A DNA stretch of 50,290 bases from Lachnoanaerobaculum sp. ICM7 (GCF_000287675.1 NZ_ALJL01000033.1:1-50290), one strand, 5' to 3'; shown: positions 1 through 8,277, numbered from the stretch's first letter. Program-made: numbers and translations. The notes: generated from the letters alone by a model not told the origin.

Positions 1-876
1 AAGTATTTTACAGATAGTAGCTGTACAAGCCTTATTCTCTGATGGTAGAAGTTCTGTATTTAATAGAGCGTTTATAAGTGTAGACTTTCCACTACTGGCA
101 CTGGAGATAAAATTTATTTTCAAAATATCTTGACTGTCACTATCCATTGCAGACCCTTTTTCCACGTTACTATCATTCTTTATATCCACTTTACCGTCAC
201 AAAGTTGTTTCGATAAATCTGCATTTCTATCAATAAGTAAATCAAAACATTTTTTGGTAATTTTTATATTATCTACTAATTCCACAATATAATATTCAAT
301 AACTTTTTGCAAAATGCTTTCAGCTAAATGATCTATACCCTCTGAAAACATCTGTTTTGCCAATTTCTTATACTCACTTATTTTATAATCAAATGAGCAT
401 GGCGAATTACTAAAGCCTTTAGCATCTTCAATAATATAATCTCTTACCTCCATCTCTGCTTCATATACCAGATTATCCGATTCTTTTATAATCCAATCCT
501 TATCATATTTAGTAAATTCAAATTTACATAGGTCAACACAATTGCTATTTAAGCCTTTTAAACCATATTTATTAAAGATGCTTTCCCCTGTATAAATAAT
601 ATTATCATGGTATTTTTTTTCTACATTTACCAACAAATCACTAAAATCATCTGTTATATCATTTATTGTACCTGTTAAAGTAAAATCAATGTTATTTAAT
701 AACTCCTCTACATTGTTGCATCTATCTAGTACACCATTTACTCTTTTTTTTGATTCCCATATTGTATTGTTTATATTTTGTATTTCTCCATATATCTCTT
801 CCTTAGCAGAACGTACTGCAGAAAATAAATTGTCTTGTATCTCTCTTTTTATTCTTATCAACTTACGCCTTTTCAT
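1..876 (-). CDS. Dynamin-like GTPase, partial (C-terminus beyond window)
   Basis: The frame is open from an ATG at 876 to the window edge, giving 292 residues with no stop. Near the visible end is a G1 P-loop of the form SSASSGKST (lysine about residue 264). It is followed by LINALL, LLPSENK and a G2-like threonine in ACTATICK, a spacing typical of bacterial dynamin-like proteins, which hydrolyse GTP and act on membranes. About 250 mostly helical, charged residues precede the P-loop, an unusually long N-terminal extension for the family; the first P-loop glycine is replaced by serine. The gene lies 41 bases after the HNH/membrane-protein gene on the same strand, so the two are probably co-transcribed. 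The upstream ribosome site is weak. Family assignment is from motifs; a defence or membrane-repair role is inference. Confidence 0.8.
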   Translation of the reverse strand, partial: MKRRKLIRIKREIQDNLFSAVRSAKEEIYGEIQNINNTIWESKKRVNGVLDRCNNVEELLNNIDFTLTGTINDITDDFSDLLVNVEKKYHDNIIYTGESIFNKYGLKGLNSNCVDLCKFEFTKYDKDWIIKESDNLVYEAEMEVRDYIIEDAKGFSNSPCSFDYKISEYKKLAKQMFSEGIDHLAESILQKVIEYYIVELVDNIKITKKCFDLLIDRNADLSKQLCDGKVDIKNDSNVEKGSAMDSDSQDILKINFISSASSGKSTLINALLNTELLPSENKACTATICKIL

Positions 877-917
877 TATAATACTACCCGACTTCCCAAT
901 TTGTTGTAAAAATAATA

Positions 918-2351
918 CTACGCTTCTAATTCAGCTTTTATAATTCTATCCATCATTTCAAAAGCTTCATTAAAGCAGTTTGGATAATCTCTGAAATAAG
1001 TAGCTAAATATGATTTAAGTTCATCTCTATAATTCTTAGTCTGCTCCAGCGCTTTTTCTTTTTCAGCTAATAGCTTTTCTTTTTTATCTTTACCATCTGT
1101 TATAGCATCATAAACTTTCTTACCTATGAGCTGGCTTACCACTGGAACAGGAACTAAAGTACTCACTGCTGTCCCTGCCATTAATGCATCTTTATCTATA
1201 TTATTTTTCTCAAGTATTTCACTTACCTTGTTATAAGTATAACTGGAAAGTACTGACCCCACTAATGATCCGACTGCAGCACCAACTATAGGAATAGGAA
1301 CCAAAATTTGCCCTCCAATTGCACCTCCAAACGTTCCCCCAGCGAATACACTTGCTTTTTCTTGAAGTTTATTCATACATTGTTTTGTGGATATCTTTCC
1401 TTCTGCATACTGTGTTACAGTATCTCCAGTGATCATCACTGCTGTTATCACCTGTCCCGGAACATTTGATTCAGCTAAAGCCCTTATAAAACTTGATGAA
1501 GAATATGATAGTGTATGTGAAATAACTGTTAATGCTGAGCTCAAGCCATATCCTGTTGCAGCAGCCTTACCTGTGTCTTTCGCAGTATCTACAATAGCCT
1601 CTTTTGCAGTTTTCTCTCCCTTTATTACTGAAACAATATTTTGAATTGTAGAAACAGTAAATACAAATGTACCTGAATCCTTCATACCATCAAGTCCAGC
1701 CTTATTTCCTGTATCCAATATATTTCTAGCACTATCCTTCATATCCTGAAGTTGCAATGCTTTTTTTGCATTATTTTCACTTTCAATAGCTCTATTTTTT
1801 CCTTCTTTAGATAACTCTACCCCAGTTTTTTTCAAATAATCTTCATCAGTTACAAATTCTGTATTTGAACGACTACGCTTTGCATTATTAAACTCCCTCG
1901 ATACCGTTTCCATATTGCTAGAACTATTTGATGACTTTCTAATGTCCTTTTCTTTTAGCCAAGGTTTGTTCTTGGTTTGTTCATGACGCTTTTGTAAAGA
2001 AACTATATGGTCTGATTCTGCCATATACTTTTTATAATCTTTTCCACCTTGTCTCTTAGCCTCAGATCTAGTTAGGTATAAATCTCTATTTGTATAAGGA
2101 TCTTTTACATTCCCATTATCAAAAAATGCTTGCTCTTTTATCCTTCTTTTTGCATTTCCATCATCCAGAATACGTCTATCATATCTCTCTGGCTTAGAAA
2201 ATTCATCTTTTGCAGCCTTTGTCGCTTTACTAACCGAGTCTGTTACAGACCTGCCTGTCCCAATCCTTTTAGTATCTCTAAGTACTTCTTTTTCATTCCC
2301 TTTATCTGTATTGCTCTTTTTCTCAATTCCTTTGTCCTTAAAAAATTCCAT
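918..2351 (-). CDS. HNH-like motif protein with glycine-rich membrane-associated C-terminal region
   Basis: 477 residues, start ATG with GAGAGGGG upstream. Residues 1-80 are charged and probably disordered. Residues 84-165 look like a betabetaalpha-metal (HNH-like) nuclease: DPYTNRDLYLT, then a D114-H115 pair in AESDHIV, then conserved asparagines in NSSSNME and an FNNAKRSRSN segment. Residues about 225-420 contain long small-residue, hydrophobic, glycine-rich stretches (for example GGAIGG and PIPIVGAAVGSLVGS), which suggest membrane insertion or an amphipathic glycine-zipper region. The C-terminus is a charged helix. I recall similar proteins in Lachnospiraceae beside dynamin-like GTPases, but could not check. 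It sits between a WYL regulator and a dynamin-like GTPase on the same strand. A toxic effector role is possible; no function is established by the sequence. Confidence 0.7.
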   Translation of the reverse strand: MEFFKDKGIEKKSNTDKGNEKEVLRDTKRIGTGRSVTDSVSKATKAAKDEFSKPERYDRRILDDGNAKRRIKEQAFFDNGNVKDPYTNRDLYLTRSEAKRQGGKDYKKYMAESDHIVSLQKRHEQTKNKPWLKEKDIRKSSNSSSNMETVSREFNNAKRSRSNTEFVTDEDYLKKTGVELSKEGKNRAIESENNAKKALQLQDMKDSARNILDTGNKAGLDGMKDSGTFVFTVSTIQNIVSVIKGEKTAKEAIVDTAKDTGKAAATGYGLSSALTVISHTLSYSSSSFIRALAESNVPGQVITAVMITGDTVTQYAEGKISTKQCMNKLQEKASVFAGGTFGGAIGGQILVPIPIVGAAVGSLVGSVLSSYTYNKVSEILEKNNIDKDALMAGTAVSTLVPVPVVSQLIGKKVYDAITDGKDKKEKLLAEKEKALEQTKNYRDELKSYLATYFRDYPNCFNEAFEMMDRIIKAELEA

Positions 2352-2410
2352 ACAGTTCCCCTCTCATTATTAAAATTTATAACCTTTATAAAATCTATTT
2401 CATGACTTCA

Positions 2411-3364
2411 TTATCCTATCACCCTCACATTCTCCCCCTGGCTCCTCAACCACATATCAATACCCTTGCCAAATACCTCTGCCCTGATGATAAATTTGCC
2501 ATCCTTTTCACTTTCTATCTTTGCAGTTGGTAGGCGATCAAGTATTGCGTCAACATCAGAGCCGGTGTATTCAAAACGGATTCTGTTTATTTTTCCGCCA
2601 TACATAAACTGTATTCTTTTTCTAAACTCTCCTTCTTCGAATCTGTCTTTATAAGGCATTTTAAATCTATCTTCCATTACCTTATAGCTGACAATTCTAT
2701 CCACACGGTATATTGTAGGAAAAGAGTCATTTATTACATCAAAGTTCTCACAAACTTCTTTGTCATCTATAAATGCTGTGATATAAAAGTAGTACTCGGA
2801 AAACATTATTCCTACAGGCTTTACTTTTCTTTTTACGATTGTCTTATCTTTGGTTCTCCTGTACTCAAGTTCCACATATTTACAGCTTCTAGTCGCCTGA
2901 CCCAGATCCCATAATGTATCAAGGAAGTTTGTTTTATGCCTCAGCTCTATATAATGATGTTCTTCATTTCCTATCAACTCCTTGACCGGCTGCCTGTTTT
3001 CTTTCGGTACACAGCAACTTATAAGCTTATCAAGTATCCCTTGCATTTCATCTTTTGGAAATGCCCTGCTGTCCAACAATATTTTACATACTGCAAGTGT
3101 CTCACTGTTTGACAAAGTTCCTTGATATGATGATTCCATCCTATAGCCACCTGCCTCTTTGTCATAGACTATGGAGTTTATAATACCGTTACTCGTTATA
3201 TCGGAACACATATAATCTTTTATGGAAGCGATATCCCTTTGAATCGTTCTTTCATCCACATTGAAGTTATCAGCTTCTTCTCTTTTATTTACAATATAGC
3301 CCTTCACCAGCTTTGAATATATCTTAAGCAATCGTGATGACCTATCTGCCCCAAAGACATTCAT
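2411..3364 (-). CDS. WYL-domain transcriptional regulator
   Basis: 317 residues. The first about 60 residues form a DeoR-type winged helix-turn-helix (SSRLLKIYSKL then DERTIQRDIASIKDY). The middle and C-terminal parts match the WYL architecture: a KPVGIMFSEYYFYITAF segment at the position of the usual P-x-W-Y-L core (tryptophan replaced), then YRVDRI and a WCX-like C-terminal extension. WYL proteins bind ligands or nucleic acid and often regulate phage-defence loci (established for several families). It is the first gene of the run that leads to the HNH/membrane protein (59-base gap) and the dynamin-like GTPase. A GACA-ATATA-TGTC half-site pair lies about 40 bases upstream of the start and could be its operator. 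Regulator identity is firm; the target is inferred. Confidence 0.88.
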   Translation of the reverse strand: MNVFGADRSSRLLKIYSKLVKGYIVNKREEADNFNVDERTIQRDIASIKDYMCSDITSNGIINSIVYDKEAGGYRMESSYQGTLSNSETLAVCKILLDSRAFPKDEMQGILDKLISCCVPKENRQPVKELIGNEEHHYIELRHKTNFLDTLWDLGQATRSCKYVELEYRRTKDKTIVKRKVKPVGIMFSEYYFYITAFIDDKEVCENFDVINDSFPTIYRVDRIVSYKVMEDRFKMPYKDRFEEGEFRKRIQFMYGGKINRIRFEYTGSDVDAILDRLPTAKIESEKDGKFIIRAEVFGKGIDMWLRSQGENVRVIG

Positions 3365-3766
3365 ATCTCATCTCCTATATGCCTAATATACTATTTAACA
3401 TAGACATATATTGTCGTTGTAAAAATTATTTATATATAAAAATTTATATTTCCCCTCATATAATAACACCAGCTAATTATAACAAATTTATTAATATTTT
3501 TCATTAACAAAATTAATATTTAATCTTTTTTCTTACAAAAAAGAACTTTTTACATTGTGCCCCTTATATTTACTTAATTTATTTTTTATTTATTGAAAAA
3601 TAGTCTTCTGTATTTCCTTTAAATCTTAATAACTAACTACTTTATTACCCTCTTTATTACACTCATTATTACCCTCTTTATCTTACATAGTCTCAACATA
3701 ATTAGGGCCATACAAAAAAGGACACCTTTTACAGTGTCCTCATTGTTTTAAGTCTTACTAAAACAT
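3365..3766. other. Intergenic region, 402 bases, AT-rich
   Basis: No gene is visible. It holds the upstream region of the WYL gene (dyad GACA/TGTC at about 3402-3414), a 15-base direct repeat TTATTACCCTCTTTA at 3642-3656 and 3666-3680, and a minus-strand terminator at 3714-3740. On the minus strand the repeat unit reads like the AAGGAGGGTAATAA stretch inside the neighbouring Rpn-tail gene, so this may be decayed sequence from the same element. Confidence 0.5.
3714..3740 (-). terminator. Rho-independent terminator after the Rpn-tail gene
   Basis: On the minus strand AGGACAC and GTGTCCT pair around an 8-base loop and are followed directly by a run of T (3714-3719 read in reverse). It lies 27 bases past the stop of the Rpn-tail gene. 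Confidence 0.8.
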
Positions 3767-4111
3767 TTACATCTTTTCATTTAAATATTTTTGAAGCTTG
3801 CTTACGCTTAAGTTTGCTCTTTTTGCAGCATCTTCTACTGAAATTATTCCATCTTTTACAAGTATAAGTAATGTATTTATAACACCTTCTTTTATACCCT
3901 CTTTTCTACCTTCTTTTATACCCTCTCTTCTACCTTCTTTTTTACCCTCTTTTATCCACTTGTCTTTAGATTCTTCTTTAAATATGTCGTATAACTCCTT
4001 CATTGCATCCGTCATTTTATTACCCTCCTTAACATACTTAAAATCATATTTCATTTTAGATGTTACAGGAAAATTTTCACTGTAACAATCATCTTTTGTA
4101 AAAACTCCCAT
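3767..4111 (-). pseudogene. C-terminal remnant of an Rpn/PD-(D/E)XK-type nuclease gene, with an internal start
   Basis: The frame encodes 114 residues with no nuclease core. The C-terminal part, KDKWIKEG followed by KEGRREGIKEGRKEG repeats and a short helical tail (EDAAKRANLSVSKLQKYL), resembles the tail of Rpn-family recombination-promoting nucleases and PD-(D/E)XK putative transposases. The first ATG at 4111 has no clear ribosome site. By contrast, the ATG at 4015 (MTDAMKELYD, giving 82 residues) has GGAGGG at good spacing. Rpn genes are reported to carry an in-frame internal start producing a short C-terminal inhibitor protein, so the surviving piece could still be expressed alone. Truncation is seen directly; the Rpn link is from tail similarity. 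Confidence 0.55.
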
Positions 4112-4226
4112 CAGTTCAGATAATATAGTACCGTCACATTATCAAAGCTTTCTCCTTTTTTTCATCAAGCTTGTGGTCAAAACACTGCTGTAATATCTCA
4201 CTCTTTTTATGTAAAAAATTTAGGAT

Positions 4227-4251
4227 GGTGTGAATCAAAATTAGTCACACC
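4227..4251 (-). terminator. Possible terminator after the toxin-antitoxin pair
   Basis: GGTGTGA and TCACACC form a 7-bp inverted repeat with an 11-base loop, 60 bases past the toxin stop. The T-rich tract on the minus strand starts several bases after the stem, so termination would be weak. Confidence 0.4.
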
Positions 4252-4310
4252 ACCCCTTTCTTATGACTGTCATTTCACAACAGTCTATTTATATATTTCC
4301 CACAGTACTC

Positions 4311-4577
4311 TTATTTATCACCATAGTGAGATCCACACTGTATTATCTCAATACTATTCTCAAATAATCTGAATACGATTCGATTTTTCTCATCAATACG
4401 AACGCTCCAATATCCCGAAAGATTTCCGCTAAGCGGTTCCGGCTTACCGGTACATTCATATCCGTTTCTATCAATATCTACCAATAACCTATGGATTTTC
4501 TTTAAAATCTTCTTATCATGTGTTTGCCAATATAGATATTCTTCCCATGCATTATCATCCCATAGTTTTCGCATCAT
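4311..4577 (-). CDS. yoeB: YoeB-family mRNA interferase toxin
   Basis: 88 residues, the usual YoeB size (84 in E. coli). It matches along its length: WEEYLYWQTHDKKILKKIH, GKPEPLSGNLSGYWS, RIDEKNRIVF and a C-terminal SHY. The catalytic residues known for YoeB (E46, R65, H83 and the following Tyr) correspond to E47, R66, H84 and Y85; from the second of two adjacent ATG codons the numbering is identical. YoeB cleaves translated mRNA in the ribosomal A site. The start overlaps the antitoxin stop (ATGA), so the pair is translationally coupled. All catalytic positions are intact, so the toxin is predicted active. Confidence 0.93.
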   Translation of the reverse strand: MMRKLWDDNAWEEYLYWQTHDKKILKKIHRLLVDIDRNGYECTGKPEPLSGNLSGYWSVRIDEKNRIVFRLFENSIEIIQCGSHYGDK

Positions 4578-4831
4578 TCAACTCCTATTAAGTCATGTTC
4601 TTTTAACACACTTTTTCCTGTGCGAATATTGGCAACTCTCCTCTCCAATTCATCCATATTCTCTTTACTGTAAAAAGGATCCGCCGACACTTCAAACGGT
4701 ATTCGTCTCTCTGACCCAAGCCTTTTCAAATAGATATTTACTGCTGTAGACATTGACATTCCAATATCTTTGCATACTTTCTCTGCATTTACCTTTACAT
4801 CATCATCAATTCTCAAACTAATTTGTGCCAT
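4574..4831 (-). CDS. relB: RelB/DinJ-family antitoxin
   Basis: 85 residues from the ATG at 4831. I chose this start because AAGGAGG lies six bases upstream; an ATG at 4837 is too close to that site, and the longer upstream frame (to 4972) runs through the promoter. The N-terminus AQISLRIDDDVK is a ribbon-helix-helix strand, followed by GMSMSTAVNIYLKRL, typical of RelB/DinJ. The C-terminal half (KENMDELERRVANI) would wrap the YoeB toxin. It precedes the toxin with a 4-base overlap; the complex normally represses its own promoter. Confidence 0.9.
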   Translation of the reverse strand: MAQISLRIDDDVKVNAEKVCKDIGMSMSTAVNIYLKRLGSERRIPFEVSADPFYSKENMDELERRVANIRTGKSVLKEHDLIGVE

Positions 4832-4855
4832 AATCATCCTCCTTCCTTTAACTTT

Positions 4856-4884
4856 ATTGTATTCTATTTGCACTTGTTTGTAAA
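4856..4884 (-). promoter_or_regulatory. Promoter of the toxin-antitoxin operon
   Basis: On the minus strand TTTACA (4879-4884) and TACAAT (4856-4861) are separated by 17 bases, with the antitoxin ribosome site just downstream. Confidence 0.7.
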
Positions 4885-5022
4885 GCATTTCACTTATATT
4901 GAAAACGATAATACATCGTTTAATAAATAAAATTGTTTCTCTATAACTTTGCACTTTATTAACTTTCGACACAACTTGTCATTAGTAATAGAATTTATAA
5001 CCTGCTTATACAAAACTAAAAT

Positions 5023-5052
5023 AGAGGTATCACTTTCATCCATGATACCTCT
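5023..5052 (-). terminator. Terminator at the end of the first glycan operon
   Basis: AGAGGTATCA and TGATACCTCT form a perfect 10-bp stem with a 10-base loop, followed on the minus strand by ATTTTAGTTTT. It lies 19 bases past the DUF2304 gene stop. Confidence 0.8.
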
Positions 5053-5071
5053 TTAATTACTATATAGATTC

Positions 5072-5419
5072 TTATTCTCTACTATCCCTATCCTCTTTCT
5101 CCTTCAGCGCCATCTCCTGAGCCAGATTCACCACCTTGTTCTCAAGGAGTGACATCTGTATGCTCATAAAGAAAAGCTTTACAAGGAGCATGCCTATTAT
5201 TATCAGATAGACTATATTTGCCGGGGATTTTGCACCGACTAAGTCGGATATAAAATAAATTATTCTCGGGAATATGGCAAAGATTATCAGTATGATGGCA
5301 AAGACCACCCAAAAGAGTCCATCCTCTATTCTTATCTTTGACTTTCTTATTTTTCTTATAATGACAAAAAACGACATTATTGATATCAAAATCAAACCTA
5401 TTCTTAGTATAGCAGTCAT
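5072..5419 (-). CDS. DUF2304 small membrane protein, likely partner of the adjacent glycosyltransferase
   Basis: 115 residues from the ATG at 5419 (MTAILRIGL), which begins one base after the stop of the upstream gene; a longer frame adds only overlap. Three hydrophobic helices (about 3-20, 34-54 and 66-84) are separated by a basic loop (RKIRKSKIR) and followed by a charged tail (VNLAQEMALKEKEDRDSRE). This layout fits DUF2304. In group A Streptococcus the small protein GacJ, which I believe belongs to this family, stimulates the polyprenyl-phosphate glycosyltransferase GacI encoded beside it; the same gene pair occurs here. Role inferred from context. Confidence 0.75.
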   Translation of the reverse strand: MTAILRIGLILISIMSFFVIIRKIRKSKIRIEDGLFWVVFAIILIIFAIFPRIIYFISDLVGAKSPANIVYLIIIGMLLVKLFFMSIQMSLLENKVVNLAQEMALKEKEDRDSRE

Positions 5420-5420
5420 A

Positions 5421-6110
5421 TTATTTCTTCTTCTCTCTAAAACTTTGAATAAATATAATGGAGCAGAGCATTCTAAACATATACTTGGCGGCATTTATAG
5501 GAGTAAGATAACTTATTCCAGCCACTCTTTCATCCATTTCACCCTGTATTTCACATACTTTCACACCTTGCTTTATCAGATAGGATATTGTATCCGGCTC
5601 AGGTGCATAGTTAAGTCTAAGTGCAAACTCTGTAATCAGCTTTTCATTATACATTCTCATACCCGAGGTAGGATCATGAATAGTAGCACCTGTACTTAAC
5701 TTTATCGCAAGAGCAATAAGTCGGGAGCCCAGCATTCTCGGAGTGAACGGCTTTTTCTTGGTGACAAACCTTGAAACAATGACTATATCACATTCCTCAC
5801 ATTTTTTCCTCATTTCAGAAATGTATTCGGGTCTGTGCTGTCCGTCTCCGTCAAATTGCACAGCATATTTATAGCCATGCTTGTGAGCATACTTCATACC
5901 GGTTTGAAAAGCACCTGCAAGCCCCAGGTTTACCGGCAAATTTATAATATTAAATCCTCTTTCTCTGCAGATCTTGGATGTAGAGTCAATGGAGCCGTCA
6001 TTTACAATCACATAGTCCACATCATTTAATGTATTTGTCAGTCGATCTATTACATTTGCAATATTCTTTTCTTCATTAAACGCCGGTATTATTACCAATG
6101 TATCAGCCAT
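5421..6110 (-). CDS. GT2 polyprenyl-phosphate glycosyltransferase (GacI/DPM1-like)
   Basis: 229 residues from the ATG at 6110, chosen because GGAG sits six bases upstream. Dolichol-phosphate-mannose-synthase-like motifs are present: VIIPAFNEEKNI at the N-terminus, VNDGSIDST, NLGLAGAFQTGM, and the metal-binding DGDGQH (D87-D89). The C-terminal half has HDPTSGMRMYN, common in this subgroup. It probably transfers a sugar from a nucleotide sugar to undecaprenyl phosphate at the inner membrane face, to make a donor for side-chain addition outside. There is no long C-terminal membrane domain, so membrane association may rely on the DUF2304 partner. The GT-C enzyme that would use the lipid-linked sugar is not in the window. 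Confidence 0.85.
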   Translation of the reverse strand: MADTLVIIPAFNEEKNIANVIDRLTNTLNDVDYVIVNDGSIDSTSKICRERGFNIINLPVNLGLAGAFQTGMKYAHKHGYKYAVQFDGDGQHRPEYISEMRKKCEECDIVIVSRFVTKKKPFTPRMLGSRLIALAIKLSTGATIHDPTSGMRMYNEKLITEFALRLNYAPEPDTISYLIKQGVKVCEIQGEMDERVAGISYLTPINAAKYMFRMLCSIIFIQSFREKKK

Positions 6111-6112
6111 AT

Positions 6113-7048
6113 CTATCTCCAAAACTCTCTGTTCATACTAAAGGCTCTCACAACACCCTTTGGCAATTTCTTGTAATTTTTTCCTGCCAAAAATCCCGCA
6201 TACTTGCAGGCACTGATATAAATAAGCCTGATTGCGCTGATATATGAGTGAGTGGCGAGAAGGTGTTCCATAGTTTTAAATACCATTTTTTTACCTTCGC
6301 TCTCACTTTTTATATTCTTAAAGATATGAGGATTGCTTGCCTGTGACGCCCCGATATCAAAGTTTCTTTTAAACTGAGTAACTCCGGTATAATTGTGAGA
6401 ATGTACCACCTTTGCCCATGCCTCATATTTTACAAAATATCCGTTTTCTATAAGCTTGTAGGCAAAAAGCATATCTTCATTCAAAATCTGACCGGTATCA
6501 AATCTTCCCAAAGCATCAAAAGTTTCTCTTTCATATGCCGCACAGACATTTGAAGCAAAATATGTCTTAATTCCAAGCGTCTGTCTTTCGTTAAATGACT
6601 TTATCATTGACTCTGCAGGATAATTAAATTCTCTTGTAAACTTCTCTATTTTATTTGCATTTTTATCCGGTACCTGTCTTGCATAAGTCATCTTGATGGA
6701 CTTATCCATACCTCTAAGCAAATATTCAATAGTCTTCTTGTCAAAACAGACTGCGTCCTGAGTCATGCAAACAAAATACTCGGCCTTTGACTTTGACACG
6801 CCGAAGTTTCTGGTAGCCCCATGGTCAAAATCCTGCTTTTCTATATGCTCCAATATAAGTTTAGTATCGCTTTCTTCAAAAAGCTCTTTTAATTTCTCTT
6901 CTATTCCTGTCTTATCCCATACAGCTTTGTCTGTATTTATAATAATTATCTTACCCGGTGCTACTGTCTGAGCCAAAAGTCTTTTTATTGATACCAAAAA
7001 TTTATTGTCAGGTTTGTATGTAGGTATTATTACATCTACTAAATTCAT
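6113..7048 (-). CDS. GT2 glycosyltransferase, rhamnosyltransferase-like
   Basis: 311 residues. The N-terminal GT-A fold begins VDVIIPTYKPD; FDHGATRNFG and CMTQDAV follow, a combination typical of GT2 rhamnosyltransferases, and LNEDMLFAYKL supplies the ED acid motif. It starts with a 4-base overlap with the upstream flippase gene and ends two bases before the next start, so it is tightly coupled. The acceptor is unknown. dTDP-rhamnose as donor is plausible because rfbA, rfbB and rfbD are nearby. Confidence 0.82.
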   Translation of the reverse strand: MNLVDVIIPTYKPDNKFLVSIKRLLAQTVAPGKIIIINTDKAVWDKTGIEEKLKELFEESDTKLILEHIEKQDFDHGATRNFGVSKSKAEYFVCMTQDAVCFDKKTIEYLLRGMDKSIKMTYARQVPDKNANKIEKFTREFNYPAESMIKSFNERQTLGIKTYFASNVCAAYERETFDALGRFDTGQILNEDMLFAYKLIENGYFVKYEAWAKVVHSHNYTGVTQFKRNFDIGASQASNPHIFKNIKSESEGKKMVFKTMEHLLATHSYISAIRLIYISACKYAGFLAGKNYKKLPKGVVRAFSMNREFWR

Positions 7049-8277
7049 TTTTTAACCTTTCTGAGTCCAAAAATCACTGCAACAAGGAAGGATATTGAAA
7101 GTAACAGCATGGTTATCATATATGCAAAAGCCGCTCCGTTCATTCCGAAACTCTTTACCATGAAATCACTGATAAAGTATGCAAACACCGCCCCTACAGC
7201 ATATATTGAAAATATAACTCCTGTCATTTCAAAGATAACCAAACAGTAATATCCGAGATTTACTATTGCATAAAGTCCGCCACCAAGTATTACCAAAACC
7301 AAGGCAAGTTTGTAAGGCTCTATTGCATTTCCCACATCACCAAGCACAAGCTTGAGTGCAGGTATTCCGAGAATATAAGCCGCAAGCATTCCAAATAAAG
7401 TGGCCACAAATATAAATACCGCAATCTTTGATATTGTCGAAATAAACTTTTTTCTGTTACCTGTCTTATACAGCAATGAAAGTTTTGTAAGTATCGGCCT
7501 TATTATAAAGCCTGCCATCAGATTTATAATGGATGTCGGGATAAATATTATGCTGAAGTATCCGTTTAGCTCCTCTCCAAGTCTGTAATTTACAGCGTAC
7601 TTTGCCGCCGCAAAGATATAAAGATCTATAAAAGCTCCTAAAAAAAGCCATTTGCTCTTATTTATTAAGCTTATATAAGAGTTCTTTTTTACAACTTTAT
7701 CAGGAACTAATCTTCTTAAAGGCAGTATATCAAAAATTATTGCAGCTATCACTATACTCGGTAAAAGCGCCAAAGAACTTAATTTTAAATCCTTTGTAAA
7801 TCCAAGTGTAACAAGGAATATGCCTACACAAAATATTGTTCTGAAAAGTGTTGCCTTTCCTGTCATATCAAGCCTGTCCTGCCTTTGCATTTCAGACTCA
7901 AATATATCACAAAATCCGTCTAAAATCTTATACAGTGACAAAATCATATATACTTCAAAGACATAGCTGTCCTTAGTCATAATAATTGTATATACAAAGC
8001 CTGCCAAAACAGCCAGAGCCGAGGTAATAACTCTAAGCCTCAGATAATCTCCGAAACTGTATTCATTTGAAACATCGGTAACCTGTATAGGTCTCATTCC
8101 AAAGTATGAAACTATATAAAGTTGCTGGCCTAATGTAGAAAATCCGAAGAAAAATATTCCTCCTGCATATGCTCCTGCAAGCTTTGTTACAGCCACACCC
8201 AGCAGCATGCTGGTAACAGCATATACAAGGCTTCCCAGCATATTCCAAAAATATGCGCTTCTTTCTTTACTGTCCAT
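7045..8277 (-). CDS. Polysaccharide flippase, MOP/Wzx family (second of two)
   Basis: 410 residues with about 12 predicted membrane helices spread over the full length, and an N-terminal amphipathic start (KERSAYFWNMLGSLVYAVTSMLLG) typical of O-antigen flippases. It would move undecaprenyl-linked sugars across the membrane. It is flanked by an ATP-grasp gene and GT2 genes. Because the GacI/GacJ-like pair follows two genes later, this protein could be the flippase for the single-sugar lipid donor (as GacK is thought to be), leaving the other flippase at 9301-10728 for the main repeat unit. The upstream ribosome site is weak. Family is clear; substrate is inferred. Confidence 0.82.
   Translation of the reverse strand: MDSKERSAYFWNMLGSLVYAVTSMLLGVAVTKLAGAYAGGIFFFGFSTLGQQLYIVSYFGMRPIQVTDVSNEYSFGDYLRLRVITSALAVLAGFVYTIIMTKDSYVFEVYMILSLYKILDGFCDIFESEMQRQDRLDMTGKATLFRTIFCVGIFLVTLGFTKDLKLSSLALLPSIVIAAIIFDILPLRRLVPDKVVKKNSYISLINKSKWLFLGAFIDLYIFAAAKYAVNYRLGEELNGYFSIIFIPTSIINLMAGFIIRPILTKLSLLYKTGNRKKFISTISKIAVFIFVATLFGMLAAYILGIPALKLVLGDVGNAIEPYKLALVLVILGGGLYAIVNLGYYCLVIFEMTGVIFSIYAVGAVFAYFISDFMVKSFGMNGAAFAYMITMLLLSISFLVAVIFGLRKVKK

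Noticed and set aside
2130-2405. Plus-strand open frame opposite the HNH/membrane-protein start
   Set aside because: No ribosome site or recognisable protein; it is complementary to a supported gene.
3895-3960. Short tandem repeats that could suggest a CRISPR array or minisatellite
   Set aside because: They are in-frame codons for KEG-type protein repeats, not separated by unique spacers.
4832-4972. Longer N-terminus for the antitoxin
   Set aside because: It runs through a good promoter and lacks a ribosome site; the ATG at 4831 has an ideal one.
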